A stretch of 64,000 bases of DNA from Pedobacter sp. KBS0701 (GCF_005938645.2 NZ_CP042171.1:5022001-5086000); one strand, 5' to 3'. Shown: positions 15,368 to 23,914, counted from the stretch's first letter. Translations and numbers: made by a program. The notes: a model not told the origin generated them from the sequence alone.

Positions 15368-18175
15368 TTAATGCGCAGCCAGCCAGTTATCGCCCTCACC
15401 AATTTCTACAACAATTGGTACCGTTAATTTAATGGCATTGGCCATTTTATCCTCAATAATGGCTTTCATCGCTTCTTTTTCAGACCTCAGTACATCAAAT
15501 ACCAACTCATCATGCACCTGCATCGTCATGGTTGATTGCAAATTTTGTGCTTTCATCTCTTTGTGGATGTTGATCATGGCAATCTTGATCATATCCGCTG
15601 CAGAGCCCTGTATAGGCGCGTTAATCGCATTTCGTTCTGCAAAACCTCTTACTGTTTGGTTAGCAGAGTTAATGTCTCTCAAATAGCGTCTTCTACCCAT
15701 TATGGTTTCTACAAATCCATTTTCCCTGGCAAAATTCATGGTATCGCTCATGTAACGTTTAATACCAGGGTATTGCGCAAAGTATTGTTCTATAATTTCG
15801 GCTGCTTCCTTACGCGGAATACCTAAATTCTGCGATAAACCAAAAGCCGATTGACCGTAAATGATGCCAAAGTTAACTGCTTTTGCATTTCTACGCTGCG
15901 TTCCATCTACCTCTTCAATACTTACACCATATACTTTTGCTGCTGTTGCCGTGTGAATATCGATCCCTTTGTTAAAAGCATCAAGCATATTCTCTTCCTT
16001 ACTGATTTCGGCAATAATGCGCAATTCTATCTGCGAATAATCAGCAGATAACAAGATGTGATTTTCATCCCTAGCAATAAAGGCTTTACGAACCTCTCTG
16101 CCACGTTCGGTACGGATCGGAATGTTTTGTAAATTTGGATTGTTAGAGCTCAACCTGCCGGTAGCGGCTACAGCCTGATTGTAAGAAGTGTGTACCCTGC
16201 CCGTTTTAGGGTTAACCATTAGTGGCAATGCATCAACATAAGTTGATTTAAGCTTCTGTAACTGGCGGAAATCTAAAATATCCTGTACAATATCACTTTT
16301 GCTTGCTAAAGCCGTTAAAACGTCTTCTCCGGTCTGGTATTGACCTGTTTTGGTTTTTTTGGCTTTTGGATCAAGCTGAAGTTTATCAAATAAAACTTCT
16401 CCTAATTGTTTCGGTGAAGCGAGGTTAAATTTAATTCCGGCTTTATCATATACATTCTGTTCAAACTTGATAATTTCTGTTTCAAGCTCTTTAGAATAGG
16501 CCTGTAAAGTTTCGATATCAATCCGAACGCCTTCCTTTTCTATATCAGCCAAAACATAAACCAAAGGATTTTCAATTTCTTCGGCCAGCTTGGCAGCGTT
16601 TAATTCTTTTAATTTTGGTTCGAAAATATGCGCCAACTGTAAAGTAACATCAGCATCTTCAGCTGCATAATCAACCACATCAATTACCGGAACATCACGC
16701 ATGGTACCCTGGTTTTTGCCTTTTGCACCGATCAGTTTAGTAATCGAGATTGGTGAATAACCAAGGTAGTTTTCTGATAACACATCCATCCCATGGCGGG
16801 TATCAGGATCGATTAAGTAGTGGGCCAGCATGGTATCGAAAAGTTTTCCTTTTACTTCAAGGCCATACCACTTCAGCACTAAAATATCGTATTTGGTATT
16901 CTGACCGATTTTCTCAATCGCTTCATTTTCCAATACCGGTCTAAATTCATCAACAATTAACTGCGCTTCTTCCCTTTCTGCAGGAACAGGGATATAATAA
17001 CCTGTACCTGGTTTTATAGAAAAAGATAAGCCCACTAAATCGGCCATGTTGGCATCAGTGCCCGTGGTTTCGGTATCAAATGAAATCCGCTTTTCAGCAA
17101 GCAAGAGTTTGATTAAATCTGCACGTTTTTCTGCGGTATCAAGCAACTGATAATCGTGTTCGGTATTTTCGATGGTTTTAGCAGGAAGTTTTTCTACCGG
17201 TTCTTCTTCCAGTGTGTTGGTATATTGTATGGTTTCACCCGATTGATTGCCGAACAGATCGGTTTGGGTACCTTCCTGAAAACGTGCCGTGGTAACCGAA
17301 AATTCATCGCCAAATACCCTGCGGCCTAAAGTTCTGAATTCTAATTCTGTAAATAAAGGTTCCAACAAGTCGCGGCTTGGATCACAAAGTTCCAGGCTGG
17401 CTTCATCCAGTTCAACCGGAACATCCAATAGAATTGTCGCTAGTTTTTTAGAGATTAATCCCTGTTCTGCAAAGTTTTCTACGTTTTCGCGTTGTTTTCC
17501 TTTTAGCTCATGGGAGTTGGCAATAATATTCTCCATAGAGCCATACTGCTTGATCAGGGCTTTAGCGGTTTTCTCCCCAATCCCCGGGATACCCGGAATA
17601 TTATCCACGGCATCGCCCCATAAACCTAAAATATCGATTACCTGTAGTACATTTTCGATCTCCCATTTAGCCAATACTTCTTTTACACCTAATATTTCCA
17701 TATCGTTACCCATGCGGGCAGGTTTATAGATGAAGATATTTTCAGAAACCAGTTGGGCAAAATCCTTATCCGGTGTCATACAATACACCTGATAGCCTTT
17801 CGCTTCGGCTTTTTTGGCCAGCGTACCAATAATATCATCAGCCTCATAACCATCAGAAGTAATTACGGGGATATTGAAACCAGTAATCAATTTAATTACA
17901 TAAGGCATTGCAGCAGCCAGATCCTCAGGCATCGCCTGACGGTGTGCTTTATAGGCCTCAAAAGAGGTATGCCTTTCTGTTGGGGCTTCAGTATCAAAAA
18001 CCACCGCAATATGTGTTGGTTTTTCTTTCTTCAAAACATCTAATAAGGTATTGGTAAAGCCCATTACTGCCGATGTATTGATACCCGTTGAGGTAAAACG
18101 CGGATTTTTACTTAATGCAAAATGCGCCCTGTACATTAGCGCCATACCATCCAGGAGAAAGAGTTTTTTATTCAT
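15368..18175 (-). CDS. polA: DNA polymerase I
   Basis: A 935-residue full-length polymerase I. Domains in order: 5'-3' exonuclease (about 1-290, opening FLLDGMALMYRAHFAL), 3'-5' exonuclease (about 345-535, with DTETTG near 367 and AEDADVT, so proofreading residues are present), and polymerase (about 560-935). Motif A is LLSADYSQIELR, motif B is KAVNFGIIYGQ and motif C is VHDELVF. It fills gaps and removes primers during replication and repair. It is transcribed alone; a TAACTTTG box on the minus strand (18250-18243) is a weak candidate promoter. Confidence 0.97.
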   Translation of the reverse strand: MNKKLFLLDGMALMYRAHFALSKNPRFTSTGINTSAVMGFTNTLLDVLKKEKPTHIAVVFDTEAPTERHTSFEAYKAHRQAMPEDLAAAMPYVIKLITGFNIPVITSDGYEADDIIGTLAKKAEAKGYQVYCMTPDKDFAQLVSENIFIYKPARMGNDMEILGVKEVLAKWEIENVLQVIDILGLWGDAVDNIPGIPGIGEKTAKALIKQYGSMENIIANSHELKGKQRENVENFAEQGLISKKLATILLDVPVELDEASLELCDPSRDLLEPLFTELEFRTLGRRVFGDEFSVTTARFQEGTQTDLFGNQSGETIQYTNTLEEEPVEKLPAKTIENTEHDYQLLDTAEKRADLIKLLLAEKRISFDTETTGTDANMADLVGLSFSIKPGTGYYIPVPAEREEAQLIVDEFRPVLENEAIEKIGQNTKYDILVLKWYGLEVKGKLFDTMLAHYLIDPDTRHGMDVLSENYLGYSPISITKLIGAKGKNQGTMRDVPVIDVVDYAAEDADVTLQLAHIFEPKLKELNAAKLAEEIENPLVYVLADIEKEGVRIDIETLQAYSKELETEIIKFEQNVYDKAGIKFNLASPKQLGEVLFDKLQLDPKAKKTKTGQYQTGEDVLTALASKSDIVQDILDFRQLQKLKSTYVDALPLMVNPKTGRVHTSYNQAVAATGRLSSNNPNLQNIPIRTERGREVRKAFIARDENHILLSADYSQIELRIIAEISKEENMLDAFNKGIDIHTATAAKVYGVSIEEVDGTQRRNAKAVNFGIIYGQSAFGLSQNLGIPRKEAAEIIEQYFAQYPGIKRYMSDTMNFARENGFVETIMGRRRYLRDINSANQTVRGFAERNAINAPIQGSAADMIKIAMINIHKEMKAQNLQSTMTMQVHDELVFDVLRSEKEAMKAIIEDKMANAIKLTVPIVVEIGEGDNWLAAH

Positions 18176-18277
18176 GTGATTACACCGATTTTATGATTAC
18201 ACCGACAGTCTGTTTAAATGTACTTATTGGTGATAAATTAACCAAAGTTAAAGGTTTAGAAGAGATATACATTCAAT

Positions 18278-18976
18278 TTAACTGAAAAAGAACGCTAATA
18301 ATATCATTATAAAATTAATAAGGCTATGAAATAAGATGGAGTAGATTAAACCATATTTAATTCGGAGATATCCCAGCGATAGTCCACCAAAGAATTGTGA
18401 GATGACAAATATAATAAAGGCCGGGTCGCTCAGCGTTAAGTCTTTGATGTTGGTTAAATGGATTAAACCGAATATTATAGCTGAATAGTAAAAGAGATAT
18501 CCGAAAGATTGACGTTGGAAAACAATTCTTCTACGGATATCCATTCTTTTAAAGTATCCACGTAAAATGAGGGATATAAAAAAGAAAATAATATAAATTG
18601 GCAATTTGAGAAAATTGCTGTTTATGAAATAATCACATATCAGGGCTAAGGTAAAGCATATAAAGTATATAGGAAGATATTTTCCTCTTAAATGCCACCT
18701 GAATAAAGATTCTTCTAATAGAGGAGCTAAAATACACCCGATCAATAACGCTACCAGTAGGCCAAATTTTTTCAGGACATCGATTTTTTCTACGTATTCA
18801 TCGATAATTTTGAAATGTACCAGAATATAATAAATACCCATTATAATACCTGCAAATATTAAGTCGAGTAGGAGCAACCATAAGAGATCTCTCCAAAGAG
18901 ATTTATTATCTTTACTGAGTTTTAGAAGTTTTGGCTTTTTTAAGAAATGCAAAAATGCAGAGAGCGTTTCAATCAT
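18278..18976 (-). CDS. CPBP family intramembrane glutamic protease
   Basis: A 232-residue polytopic membrane protein with about six helices. The CPBP (Abi, Rce1-like) signature is present: Glu88-Glu89 and Arg93 in LLEESLFRWH, His173 in FGLIHLTN, and a final His in SILFHSLIN. Family members process prenylated or small peptides, and bacterial ones are often linked to bacteriocin self-immunity or signalling. No bacteriocin gene is visible nearby, so its substrate is unknown. It lies just upstream of polA on the same strand, 102 bases apart. Confidence 0.88.
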   Translation of the reverse strand: MIETLSAFLHFLKKPKLLKLSKDNKSLWRDLLWLLLLDLIFAGIIMGIYYILVHFKIIDEYVEKIDVLKKFGLLVALLIGCILAPLLEESLFRWHLRGKYLPIYFICFTLALICDYFINSNFLKLPIYIIFFFISLILRGYFKRMDIRRRIVFQRQSFGYLFYYSAIIFGLIHLTNIKDLTLSDPAFIIFVISQFFGGLSLGYLRIKYGLIYSILFHSLINFIMILLAFFFS

Positions 18977-19034
18977 TACTGTTTTTGGATATTATTTTTA
19001 AATAATTTACGTTGTATCCCGATATTGCTAACTT

Positions 19035-19715
19035 ATGAAGATTTTTAACCTTTTTATCTTATTTTTTTCAATAGCGTTTACCACTTATGGACAGGATTTT
19101 ATCGTTAAAAGCAACGACGATGTAATCCGCGGAACGATTAAGGGTACCGATTATTTTTCGGTTTTTATTAGCGCAAATGATGAGGCTGATGTGATTTTGC
19201 CTGCAAAGGATGTGAAAAATTTCTTCTGGAATGGTGATAGTTTTGTGAGCAAAGGATTTGCAAATGGGCGTAATTTCGAATATCGTTTTGTTAAAGTAAT
19301 TGAAATGGGAACCGTTAACCTTTATTCCTTTGGCGGAGGCACTCTGGTTCCTCAGGTGAAAGAGAAAAAGGTGAAATTCAGGCCTTCAATTGGCATTGGA
19401 ACGGGAACCGGTGGCTATGGCGGTATGGGTATGGGTGGAGGCATCAGCATCGGCGGCGGACGTAATGCAGCACCTGAAAGACCTGCAGGCGCACCTGTTG
19501 TGCGCTACTTTATTGAAAAACCTGGCGCCGGACCTTTACAGGAAGTACCCATGAAAGCGATAACCGAGGACAGCAAAAAGATTGAGGTGAAGAATATTCT
19601 GTTGCAGAAAATGGGAGACCAACCTGCCTTAAAAGCCAAGGTAGAAGCCGGAACAGATTTTAATAGCAGAGAGGTAATTGAATGGGTTAAGGAATATAAT
19701 GCAACAAGGAAATAG
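19035..19715 (+). CDS. Secreted protein of unknown function with a glycine-rich centre
   Basis: A 226-residue protein with a signal peptide (MKIFNLFILFFSIAFTTYG, cleavage near 19). The first part (about 20-115) is beta-rich, starting DFIVKSNDDVIRGTIKG, a pattern common in Bacteroidota proteins of unknown role. It is followed by a Gly/Met-rich stretch (about 120-145, GTGGYGGMGMGGG) and a helical C-terminus. No named family was recognised. It is divergent from the CPBP protease gene with only 58 bases between, so the two promoters must overlap or nearly so. Confidence 0.65.
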   Translation: MKIFNLFILFFSIAFTTYGQDFIVKSNDDVIRGTIKGTDYFSVFISANDEADVILPAKDVKNFFWNGDSFVSKGFANGRNFEYRFVKVIEMGTVNLYSFGGGTLVPQVKEKKVKFRPSIGIGTGTGGYGGMGMGGGISIGGGRNAAPERPAGAPVVRYFIEKPGAGPLQEVPMKAITEDSKKIEVKNILLQKMGDQPALKAKVEAGTDFNSREVIEWVKEYNATRK

Positions 19716-19755
19716 CGCCAGGATTAATAATAGATTTTTAGGATTCCAGGATTGT

Positions 19756-20298
19756 CTAAATAATATCTTCATGCTTTAGCTTTACATATATGGCTAAACT
19801 GATAAGCTTATCATTTTTAATTTCACAGTTCTCCATTGTTTTGTGATAGTCAAAGTCAAGTTTTTGCAGCACTTTTCTGCTGTTTTCATTTTCAGTTTCA
19901 ACAATAGCCTCGATTTTTCTTAAGCCTAATTTCTCAAAGGCATAATTACAAATGGGATTTGCTACTTCTTTAATGATGCCTTTTCCCCAATGTTCGGGCA
20001 ATAGCCAAAAACCGATTTCAGCCTTTTGATCCGTTTTACTTAAATCATTTAGTCCAATGGCACCTAAGCAAACAAGGCTTTCTTTATCACAAATTGCCCA
20101 CCAAATACCTGTTTCATTATTTTGAAGCTCATTGAACCAGATCAATTGTTCATTGGTTTCCTCCAGGCTTGCATAGCGCACACCATAATAGTGGATCACA
20201 TCCAGATGGGATAATCCTTCAAAAACAAATGCTAAATCGTCAGAACAAAATTGTCTCAATAAAAATCTATCGGTGTGTATTGTAGCTGAAGCAAACAT
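19756..20298 (-). CDS. GNAT acetyltransferase, RimJ/RimL-like
   Basis: A 180-residue GNAT-fold enzyme using acetyl-CoA. The pattern opens TDRFLLRQFCSDDLAFVFEGL, has the acetyl-CoA-binding loop in FWLLPEHWGKGIIKEV (about 93-108) and ends with the ENENSRKVLQKLDF motif typical of the RimJ/RimL branch. That branch acetylates ribosomal protein N-termini, antibiotics or small amines; the substrate cannot be assigned here. Its start is adjacent to the stop of tag (20298 is shared), so it is probably co-transcribed with tag. Confidence 0.85.
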   Translation of the reverse strand: MFASATIHTDRFLLRQFCSDDLAFVFEGLSHLDVIHYYGVRYASLEETNEQLIWFNELQNNETGIWWAICDKESLVCLGAIGLNDLSKTDQKAEIGFWLLPEHWGKGIIKEVANPICNYAFEKLGLRKIEAIVETENENSRKVLQKLDFDYHKTMENCEIKNDKLISLAIYVKLKHEDII

Positions 20299-20942
20299 TA
20301 TCTGGCGCAGCAGTTTAATAAGTGGTCGTTCACCATGCCAGTTGCCTGCATATACGCATAACAGATGGTGGTGCCAAAAAATTTGAAACCACGTTTTTTC
20401 ATGTCTTTGCTGATCTGATCAGAAAGTTCTGTTCGTGGCGGAACATCACTCATTTTTTCGATGTGATTTTGGATTGGTTTGCCATCAGGAACAAAACTCC
20501 ACATGTATTTAGAGAAACTGCCAAATTCTTTCTGGATTTCGATAAATAGTTTGGCATTGGTAATGGCGCCATTCACCTTTAAGCGGTTGCGGATAATGCC
20601 TTCGTCGTTCATTAACCTTTCTACATCTTTTTCGGTAAAAGCAGCTACCTTTTTTACATCAAAATCTGCAAAGGCTTTGCGATAATTTTCGCGCCTGCGG
20701 AGAATGGTAATCCAGCTTAAACCTGCCTGCGCACCCTCCAGTATTAAAAATTCGAATAAAATCTTATCATCATAAACAGGTTTCCCCCATTCTTCATCGT
20801 GGTATTTGATGTAGAGCGGATCAGTGCCAGCCCAGCTACAGCGTATGGTTAAGTTTGGAGTTTGGGGTTCGGAGTATTGAGTCGGCATAGGGGTGAGTTT
20901 GGAGTTTAGGGTTGGGAGCCAGGAGTTGCCATAGCAAGGCAT
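20298..20942 (-). CDS. tag: DNA-3-methyladenine glycosylase I
   Basis: Up to 214 residues. The enzyme excises 3-methyladenine from alkylated DNA. Zinc ligands of the family are visible: Cys in IRCSWAG, His in KYHDEEWG, and His and Cys in NDHLLNCC near the C-terminus. The catalytic-pocket Glu is in LILEGAQAGLSW. The start is ambiguous: the ATG at 20942 overlaps the upstream stop (TAATG) and gives about 32 extra residues encoded by a low-complexity repeat, while the ATG at 20888 gives a near-normal N-terminus. I think the repeat was inserted and supplied the extension. Neighbours are the IVP-type gene upstream and a GNAT gene downstream. Confidence 0.92.
   Translation of the reverse strand: MPCYGNSWLPTLNSKLTPMPTQYSEPQTPNLTIRCSWAGTDPLYIKYHDEEWGKPVYDDKILFEFLILEGAQAGLSWITILRRRENYRKAFADFDVKKVAAFTEKDVERLMNDEGIIRNRLKVNGAITNAKLFIEIQKEFGSFSKYMWSFVPDGKPIQNHIEKMSDVPPRTELSDQISKDMKKRGFKFFGTTICYAYMQATGMVNDHLLNCCAR
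20850..20935. repeat. Low-complexity stutter repeat, left flank of the IVP-type gene
   Basis: Repeated variants of GAGTTTGGAGTTTAGGG and GTTTGGAGTTTGGGGTTC. The reverse complement of this word pattern occurs at 21380-21442, so the two flanks form inverted repeats around the 20942-21316 gene. Confidence 0.7.
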
Positions 20943-21316
20943 TAAGATTGTTTGATCAGGAACTTTTCCGGATTATTCATCATATATACCAATAGCTTTG
21001 CGACTTCCTCTGCCTGATTATTTAACATATTAAATTCAGCCTCAGAAATGTAGCTACAGGCCAGAGCGAATTCTAGCCAAGTTTGAGTTTCACCGTTTTC
21101 GGTGTCTGCGTCGGAGAGCTTACTCACGAAATGGTTTGGATATTTTCTTTTTCTATAGGCTTCTGCCAAGTTCGCACAAACACTTCTCGAGCATCTTCTA
21201 ATCTGATCCGTTAAACTATATTTTTCTCCTGATGGAAATCTTTTAGAGATATGAAATATCGCCATTGAAAGTTTAAATCCTTTCTGATAAGCCAATAAAT
21301 CCTTAATTGTTCCCAT
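20942..21316 (-). CDS. Four-helix-bundle protein of the 23S rRNA intervening-sequence (IVP) family
   Basis: A 124-residue all-helical protein starting MGTIKDLLAYQKGF; this Met is preferred over one 6 codons upstream. The family signature region is SLTDQIRRCSRSVCANLAEA, followed by the conserved Lys/Arg-rich turn and the E-x-x-x-W/L helices near the C-terminus. Such proteins were first found in intervening sequences of 23S rRNA genes, but most occur as free genes. This one is not in an rRNA gene. It is bracketed by inverted low-complexity repeats and inserted directly upstream of tag, with its stop overlapping a possible tag start (TAATG). Function is unknown; RNA or DNA binding is proposed for the family. 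Confidence 0.88.
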   Translation of the reverse strand: MGTIKDLLAYQKGFKLSMAIFHISKRFPSGEKYSLTDQIRRCSRSVCANLAEAYRKRKYPNHFVSKLSDADTENGETQTWLEFALACSYISEAEFNMLNNQAEEVAKLLVYMMNNPEKFLIKQS

Positions 21317-21379
21317 AACTAAATATAAGAACATTCAATTGCATTATCTAGTCGATTTAAGAATTCCCACTCTAAAAAC

Positions 21380-21442
21380 TCGCAACTCCAATCTGGGACA
21401 TGCAAGGAAACTCCCAACTCTAAACTCCCGACTCCAAACTTA
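21380..21442. repeat. Low-complexity stutter repeat, right flank of the IVP-type gene
   Basis: Variants of AACTCCCAACTCTAAACTC and CGACTCCAAACTT. The pattern is the reverse complement of the left flank at 20850-20935. It overlaps the last codons of the AhpD-like gene (stop at 21420). Confidence 0.7.
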
Positions 21443-21773
21443 GTTCATCCCAATACTCAACAGCTCTTCTGTAATGCGGAATTACAATACTGCCGCCCAC
21501 AAGATTGGCAATCATAAAAATCTCGTTCATTTCGTCGCTGTTTACACCCGCGTCGAAACATTTGCCTAAATGGTATTTTATGCAGTCATCACAGCGCAAA
21601 ACCATCGAGGCTACCAGGCCTAACATTTCTTTCGTTTTAATATCTAAAGCTCCATCGGCATAAGAGGTTGTATCAAGAGCAAAAAAACGTTTAATATTCG
21701 TATTTGCCGTTTCCATGATCCTATCGTTCATTTTTTCACGATAGCCATTAAATTCTTCTACGAGCTTTCCCAT
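21420..21773 (-). CDS. Carboxymuconolactone decarboxylase/AhpD-like protein
   Basis: A 117-residue helical protein with the redox motif Cys61-x-x-Cys64 and His68 in RCDDCIKYHLG, as in AhpD-like thiol peroxidase partners. The YjgF-free, single-domain form of this size is usually an alkylhydroperoxidase-type disulfide reductase of unknown partner. Its C-terminus (SLESGV) is encoded inside a stutter repeat, so the tail may have been replaced when the IVP cassette inserted. It is co-directional with the IVP gene, tag and the alkyltransferase-like gene. Confidence 0.85.
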   Translation of the reverse strand: MGKLVEEFNGYREKMNDRIMETANTNIKRFFALDTTSYADGALDIKTKEMLGLVASMVLRCDDCIKYHLGKCFDAGVNSDEMNEIFMIANLVGGSIVIPHYRRAVEYWDELSLESGV

Positions 21774-21834
21774 GTATATTAATTATTGAAAGAATGATTT
21801 TTTGAATGAGCGCATGACGTTCATATTAATTTAC

Positions 21835-22170
21835 TTAGTCGAGGTTGATTTCTTCCAGCGGATTCCAGAATACCTTCTTAAAGTTAATTACCTTATCGTT
21901 CTTCACTTCAACCCCTTCCTGTCTCAACAGCTCTTCCATTAATTCAGGGGGCTTAAAATGAAATTTTCCGGTAAGCAGTCCGCTGCTGTTTACTACACGG
22001 TGAGCAGGTACCCTGGGGTGAGCTGTACCGGCATACAGCATGGCATGCCCCACCATTCTTGATGATTTTGCTGCACCCAAACTTTTCGCGATAGCTCCAT
22101 AGGAAGTAACCCTTCCCTTCGGAATTAACCGGGCAATCTCATAAACCTGTTCGTAAAAGTTGGTATCCAT
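21835..22170 (-). CDS. Alkyltransferase-like protein (MGMT family, active Cys replaced)
   Basis: A 111-residue protein of the MGMT DNA-binding fold without the N-terminal Ada-like part. The active-site PCHR is PAHR here (Ala56, at 55-58), so it cannot accept an alkyl group on cysteine. Alkyltransferase-like proteins bind O6-alkylguanine, flip it and recruit nucleotide-excision repair. The flipping Tyr24 (SYGAIAKS) and the Arg-finger Arg38 (SSRMVGHAM) are present. Its start codon shares a base with the stop of trmB upstream (22170), so the two are translationally linked. Together with tag, two genes away, it forms an alkylation-repair neighbourhood. Confidence 0.9.
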   Translation of the reverse strand: MDTNFYEQVYEIARLIPKGRVTSYGAIAKSLGAAKSSRMVGHAMLYAGTAHPRVPAHRVVNSSGLLTGKFHFKPPELMEELLRQEGVEVKNDKVINFKKVFWNPLEEINLD

Positions 22171-22820
22171 TATTCAAAAGAAAATTGAATATAATTAATA
22201 TTCTTATCGTGTAACAAGTATTTTTTCTCGTAATAGGTTTTGATCGACAATACTTCATCAACCAGATCTGAAGTATATAAATGATTGGTATTTTTGTGCA
22301 CAGGTAAACTTAATTCTGCAACCTTTTCGCAGGTGTAAGCATACAGTTGGTCGTTATCTGTTTTCAAATTAACATGACCACCCGGTTTTAAAACAACTTT
22401 ATAACGGTTTAAGAATGCGGGAAAAGTTAAACGTTTTTTCTCACGGCTATCCTGTGGTTGCGGATCAGGAAAGGTAATCCAGATCTCATCAATTTCTCCT
22501 TCGTTAAAGTAATCCAACAAATTTTCAATCTGTATCCTTAAAAAAGCCACATTATCGATCCCGTCTTCAATAGCTGTTTTGGCCCCGCGCCAAATGCGGT
22601 TACCTTTATAATCAATGCCGATGAAATTCTTATCCGGAAATAACCTGGCCAGATTTACCGAATATTCACCTTTGCCACATGCCAGTTCGAGCACAATCGG
22701 ATTAGCATTTTTAAAATGTGCTGAAGCCCAATTCCCTTTTAAGGCCTTTCCTTGTTCTAATTGATATACGTTCGCAAATGTTTCGATTTCTGCAAAACGC
22801 CTAAGTTTATCTTTACCCAA
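22170..22820 (-). CDS. trmB: tRNA (guanine-N7-)-methyltransferase
   Basis: A 216-residue SAM-dependent enzyme that makes m7G46 in tRNA. The SAM loop is VLELACGKGEYSV and the family motif is ITFPDPQPQDSREKKR, with its DPQP and conserved Arg/Lys. The start is TTG at 22820 (MGKDKLRRF after initiation); no nearer ATG fits, and the promoter lies just upstream. The leader would be only about 10 bases. It is divergent from fcl and shares a symmetrical promoter region with it (22832-22918). Confidence 0.94.
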   Translation of the reverse strand: MGKDKLRRFAEIETFANVYQLEQGKALKGNWASAHFKNANPIVLELACGKGEYSVNLARLFPDKNFIGIDYKGNRIWRGAKTAIEDGIDNVAFLRIQIENLLDYFNEGEIDEIWITFPDPQPQDSREKKRLTFPAFLNRYKVVLKPGGHVNLKTDNDQLYAYTCEKVAELSLPVHKNTNHLYTSDLVDEVLSIKTYYEKKYLLHDKNINYIQFSFE

Positions 22821-22831
22821 AAGTTTTTTTT

Positions 22832-22918
22832 CTGCAAAAATACAATTAAATCAATAACCGAAGTTTCTTTTGCCATAAAGATTAATGGCAATCTTATTTA
22901 TGAATTGTATTTTTGCAG
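22832..22918. promoter_or_regulatory. Symmetrical divergent promoters of trmB and fcl
   Basis: CTGCAAAAATACAATT at 22832-22847 is the exact reverse complement of AATTGTATTTTTGCAG at 22903-22918. Each arm carries a TATTTTTG box fitting the -7 consensus TAnnTTTG: 22842-22835 for trmB (minus) and 22908-22915 for fcl (plus). Both would give very short leaders to non-ATG starts. Confidence 0.6.
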
Positions 22919-22933
22919 CTTATTAAAATTACC

Positions 22934-23860
22934 GTGGAAAAAAACGCAAAAATATATGTTGCAGGTCATCGTGGTATGGTGGGTTCGGCCATTTACCGTA
23001 AACTGCAAAAAGAAGGTTACGAAAATATTATTACCAAAACTTCAGATGAACTGGATTTGCGCAACCAGCAGGCGGTTACTGATTTCTTTGCTGAAGAAAA
23101 ACCGGATTATGTTTTTCTTGCAGCAGCAAAAGTTGGCGGCATTGTAGCGAACAACACTTACAGGGCCGATTTTCTTTACGAGAACTTAGCCATTCAGAAT
23201 AATGTGATCCATAATGCCTATTTAAATAATGTTAAGAAGCTGATGTTTTTAGGTTCAAGCTGTATTTACCCTAAAATGGCTCCGCAGCCATTAAAAGAAG
23301 ATTACCTTTTGACCGGAACTTTAGAACCTACCAACGAACCTTATGCGATTGCAAAAATTGCAGGGATTAAGATGTGCGATGCTTATCGCGATCAATATGG
23401 CTGTAATTTTATCTCGGTAATGCCAACAAATTTATATGGCTTTAATGATAACTATCATCCTCAAAATTCGCATGTTTTACCAGCTTTGATCCGTAAGGTA
23501 CATGAAGCAAAAGCAAACAATGAAAAAGAAGTAGTGGTTTGGGGTTCAGGGTCACCTATGCGCGAATTTTTATTCGCCGACGATTTAGCAGATGCCTGTT
23601 ATTTCTTAATGCAAAACTATAACGAACCACATCTGATTAATATTGGTACCGGACATGATGTAACCATCAAAGACCTGGCTTTATTGATCAAAGATGTTTT
23701 AGGTTTTGATGGAGAATTGGTGTTCGATGCCAGCAAACCAGACGGCACGCCGCGTAAATTAATGGATGTGAGTAAACTCCATAACCTGGGATGGAAGCAT
23801 AAAATTGAGCTTAAAGAAGGTATTGCCCTGGCTTATCAGGATTTTGAAAGCCGGTACTAA
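22934..23860 (+). CDS. fcl: GDP-L-fucose synthase
   Basis: A 308-residue short-chain dehydrogenase/epimerase that converts GDP-4-keto-6-deoxymannose to GDP-L-fucose for surface polysaccharides. The NADP motif is GHRGMVGSA, the catalytic Ser region is GSSCIYPKMAPQP, and the YxxxK pair is YAIAK. The GTG at 22934 (VEKNAKIYV) is preferred over TTG at 22913, because the TTG lies within the -7 box of the predicted promoter. The partner gmd gene is not in the window. It is transcribed alone, with a terminator directly after it. Confidence 0.93.
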   Translation: MEKNAKIYVAGHRGMVGSAIYRKLQKEGYENIITKTSDELDLRNQQAVTDFFAEEKPDYVFLAAAKVGGIVANNTYRADFLYENLAIQNNVIHNAYLNNVKKLMFLGSSCIYPKMAPQPLKEDYLLTGTLEPTNEPYAIAKIAGIKMCDAYRDQYGCNFISVMPTNLYGFNDNYHPQNSHVLPALIRKVHEAKANNEKEVVVWGSGSPMREFLFADDLADACYFLMQNYNEPHLINIGTGHDVTIKDLALLIKDVLGFDGELVFDASKPDGTPRKLMDVSKLHNLGWKHKIELKEGIALAYQDFESRY

Positions 23861-23876
23861 ATAAATTTTACAATGG

Positions 23877-23907
23877 TGCGCAGTATAACATCCTGCGCAT
23901 TTTTTAT
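23877..23907 (+). terminator. Terminator of fcl
   Basis: TGCGCAG at 23877-23883 pairs with CTGCGCA at 23893-23899, followed by a T run. It begins 16 bases after the fcl stop. Confidence 0.78.
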
Positions 23908-23914
23908 TTACGCC

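Noticed and set aside
20942..21316. An rRNA intervening sequence containing the IVP gene
   Set aside because: There is no 23S rRNA sequence on either side, only protein genes and repeats.
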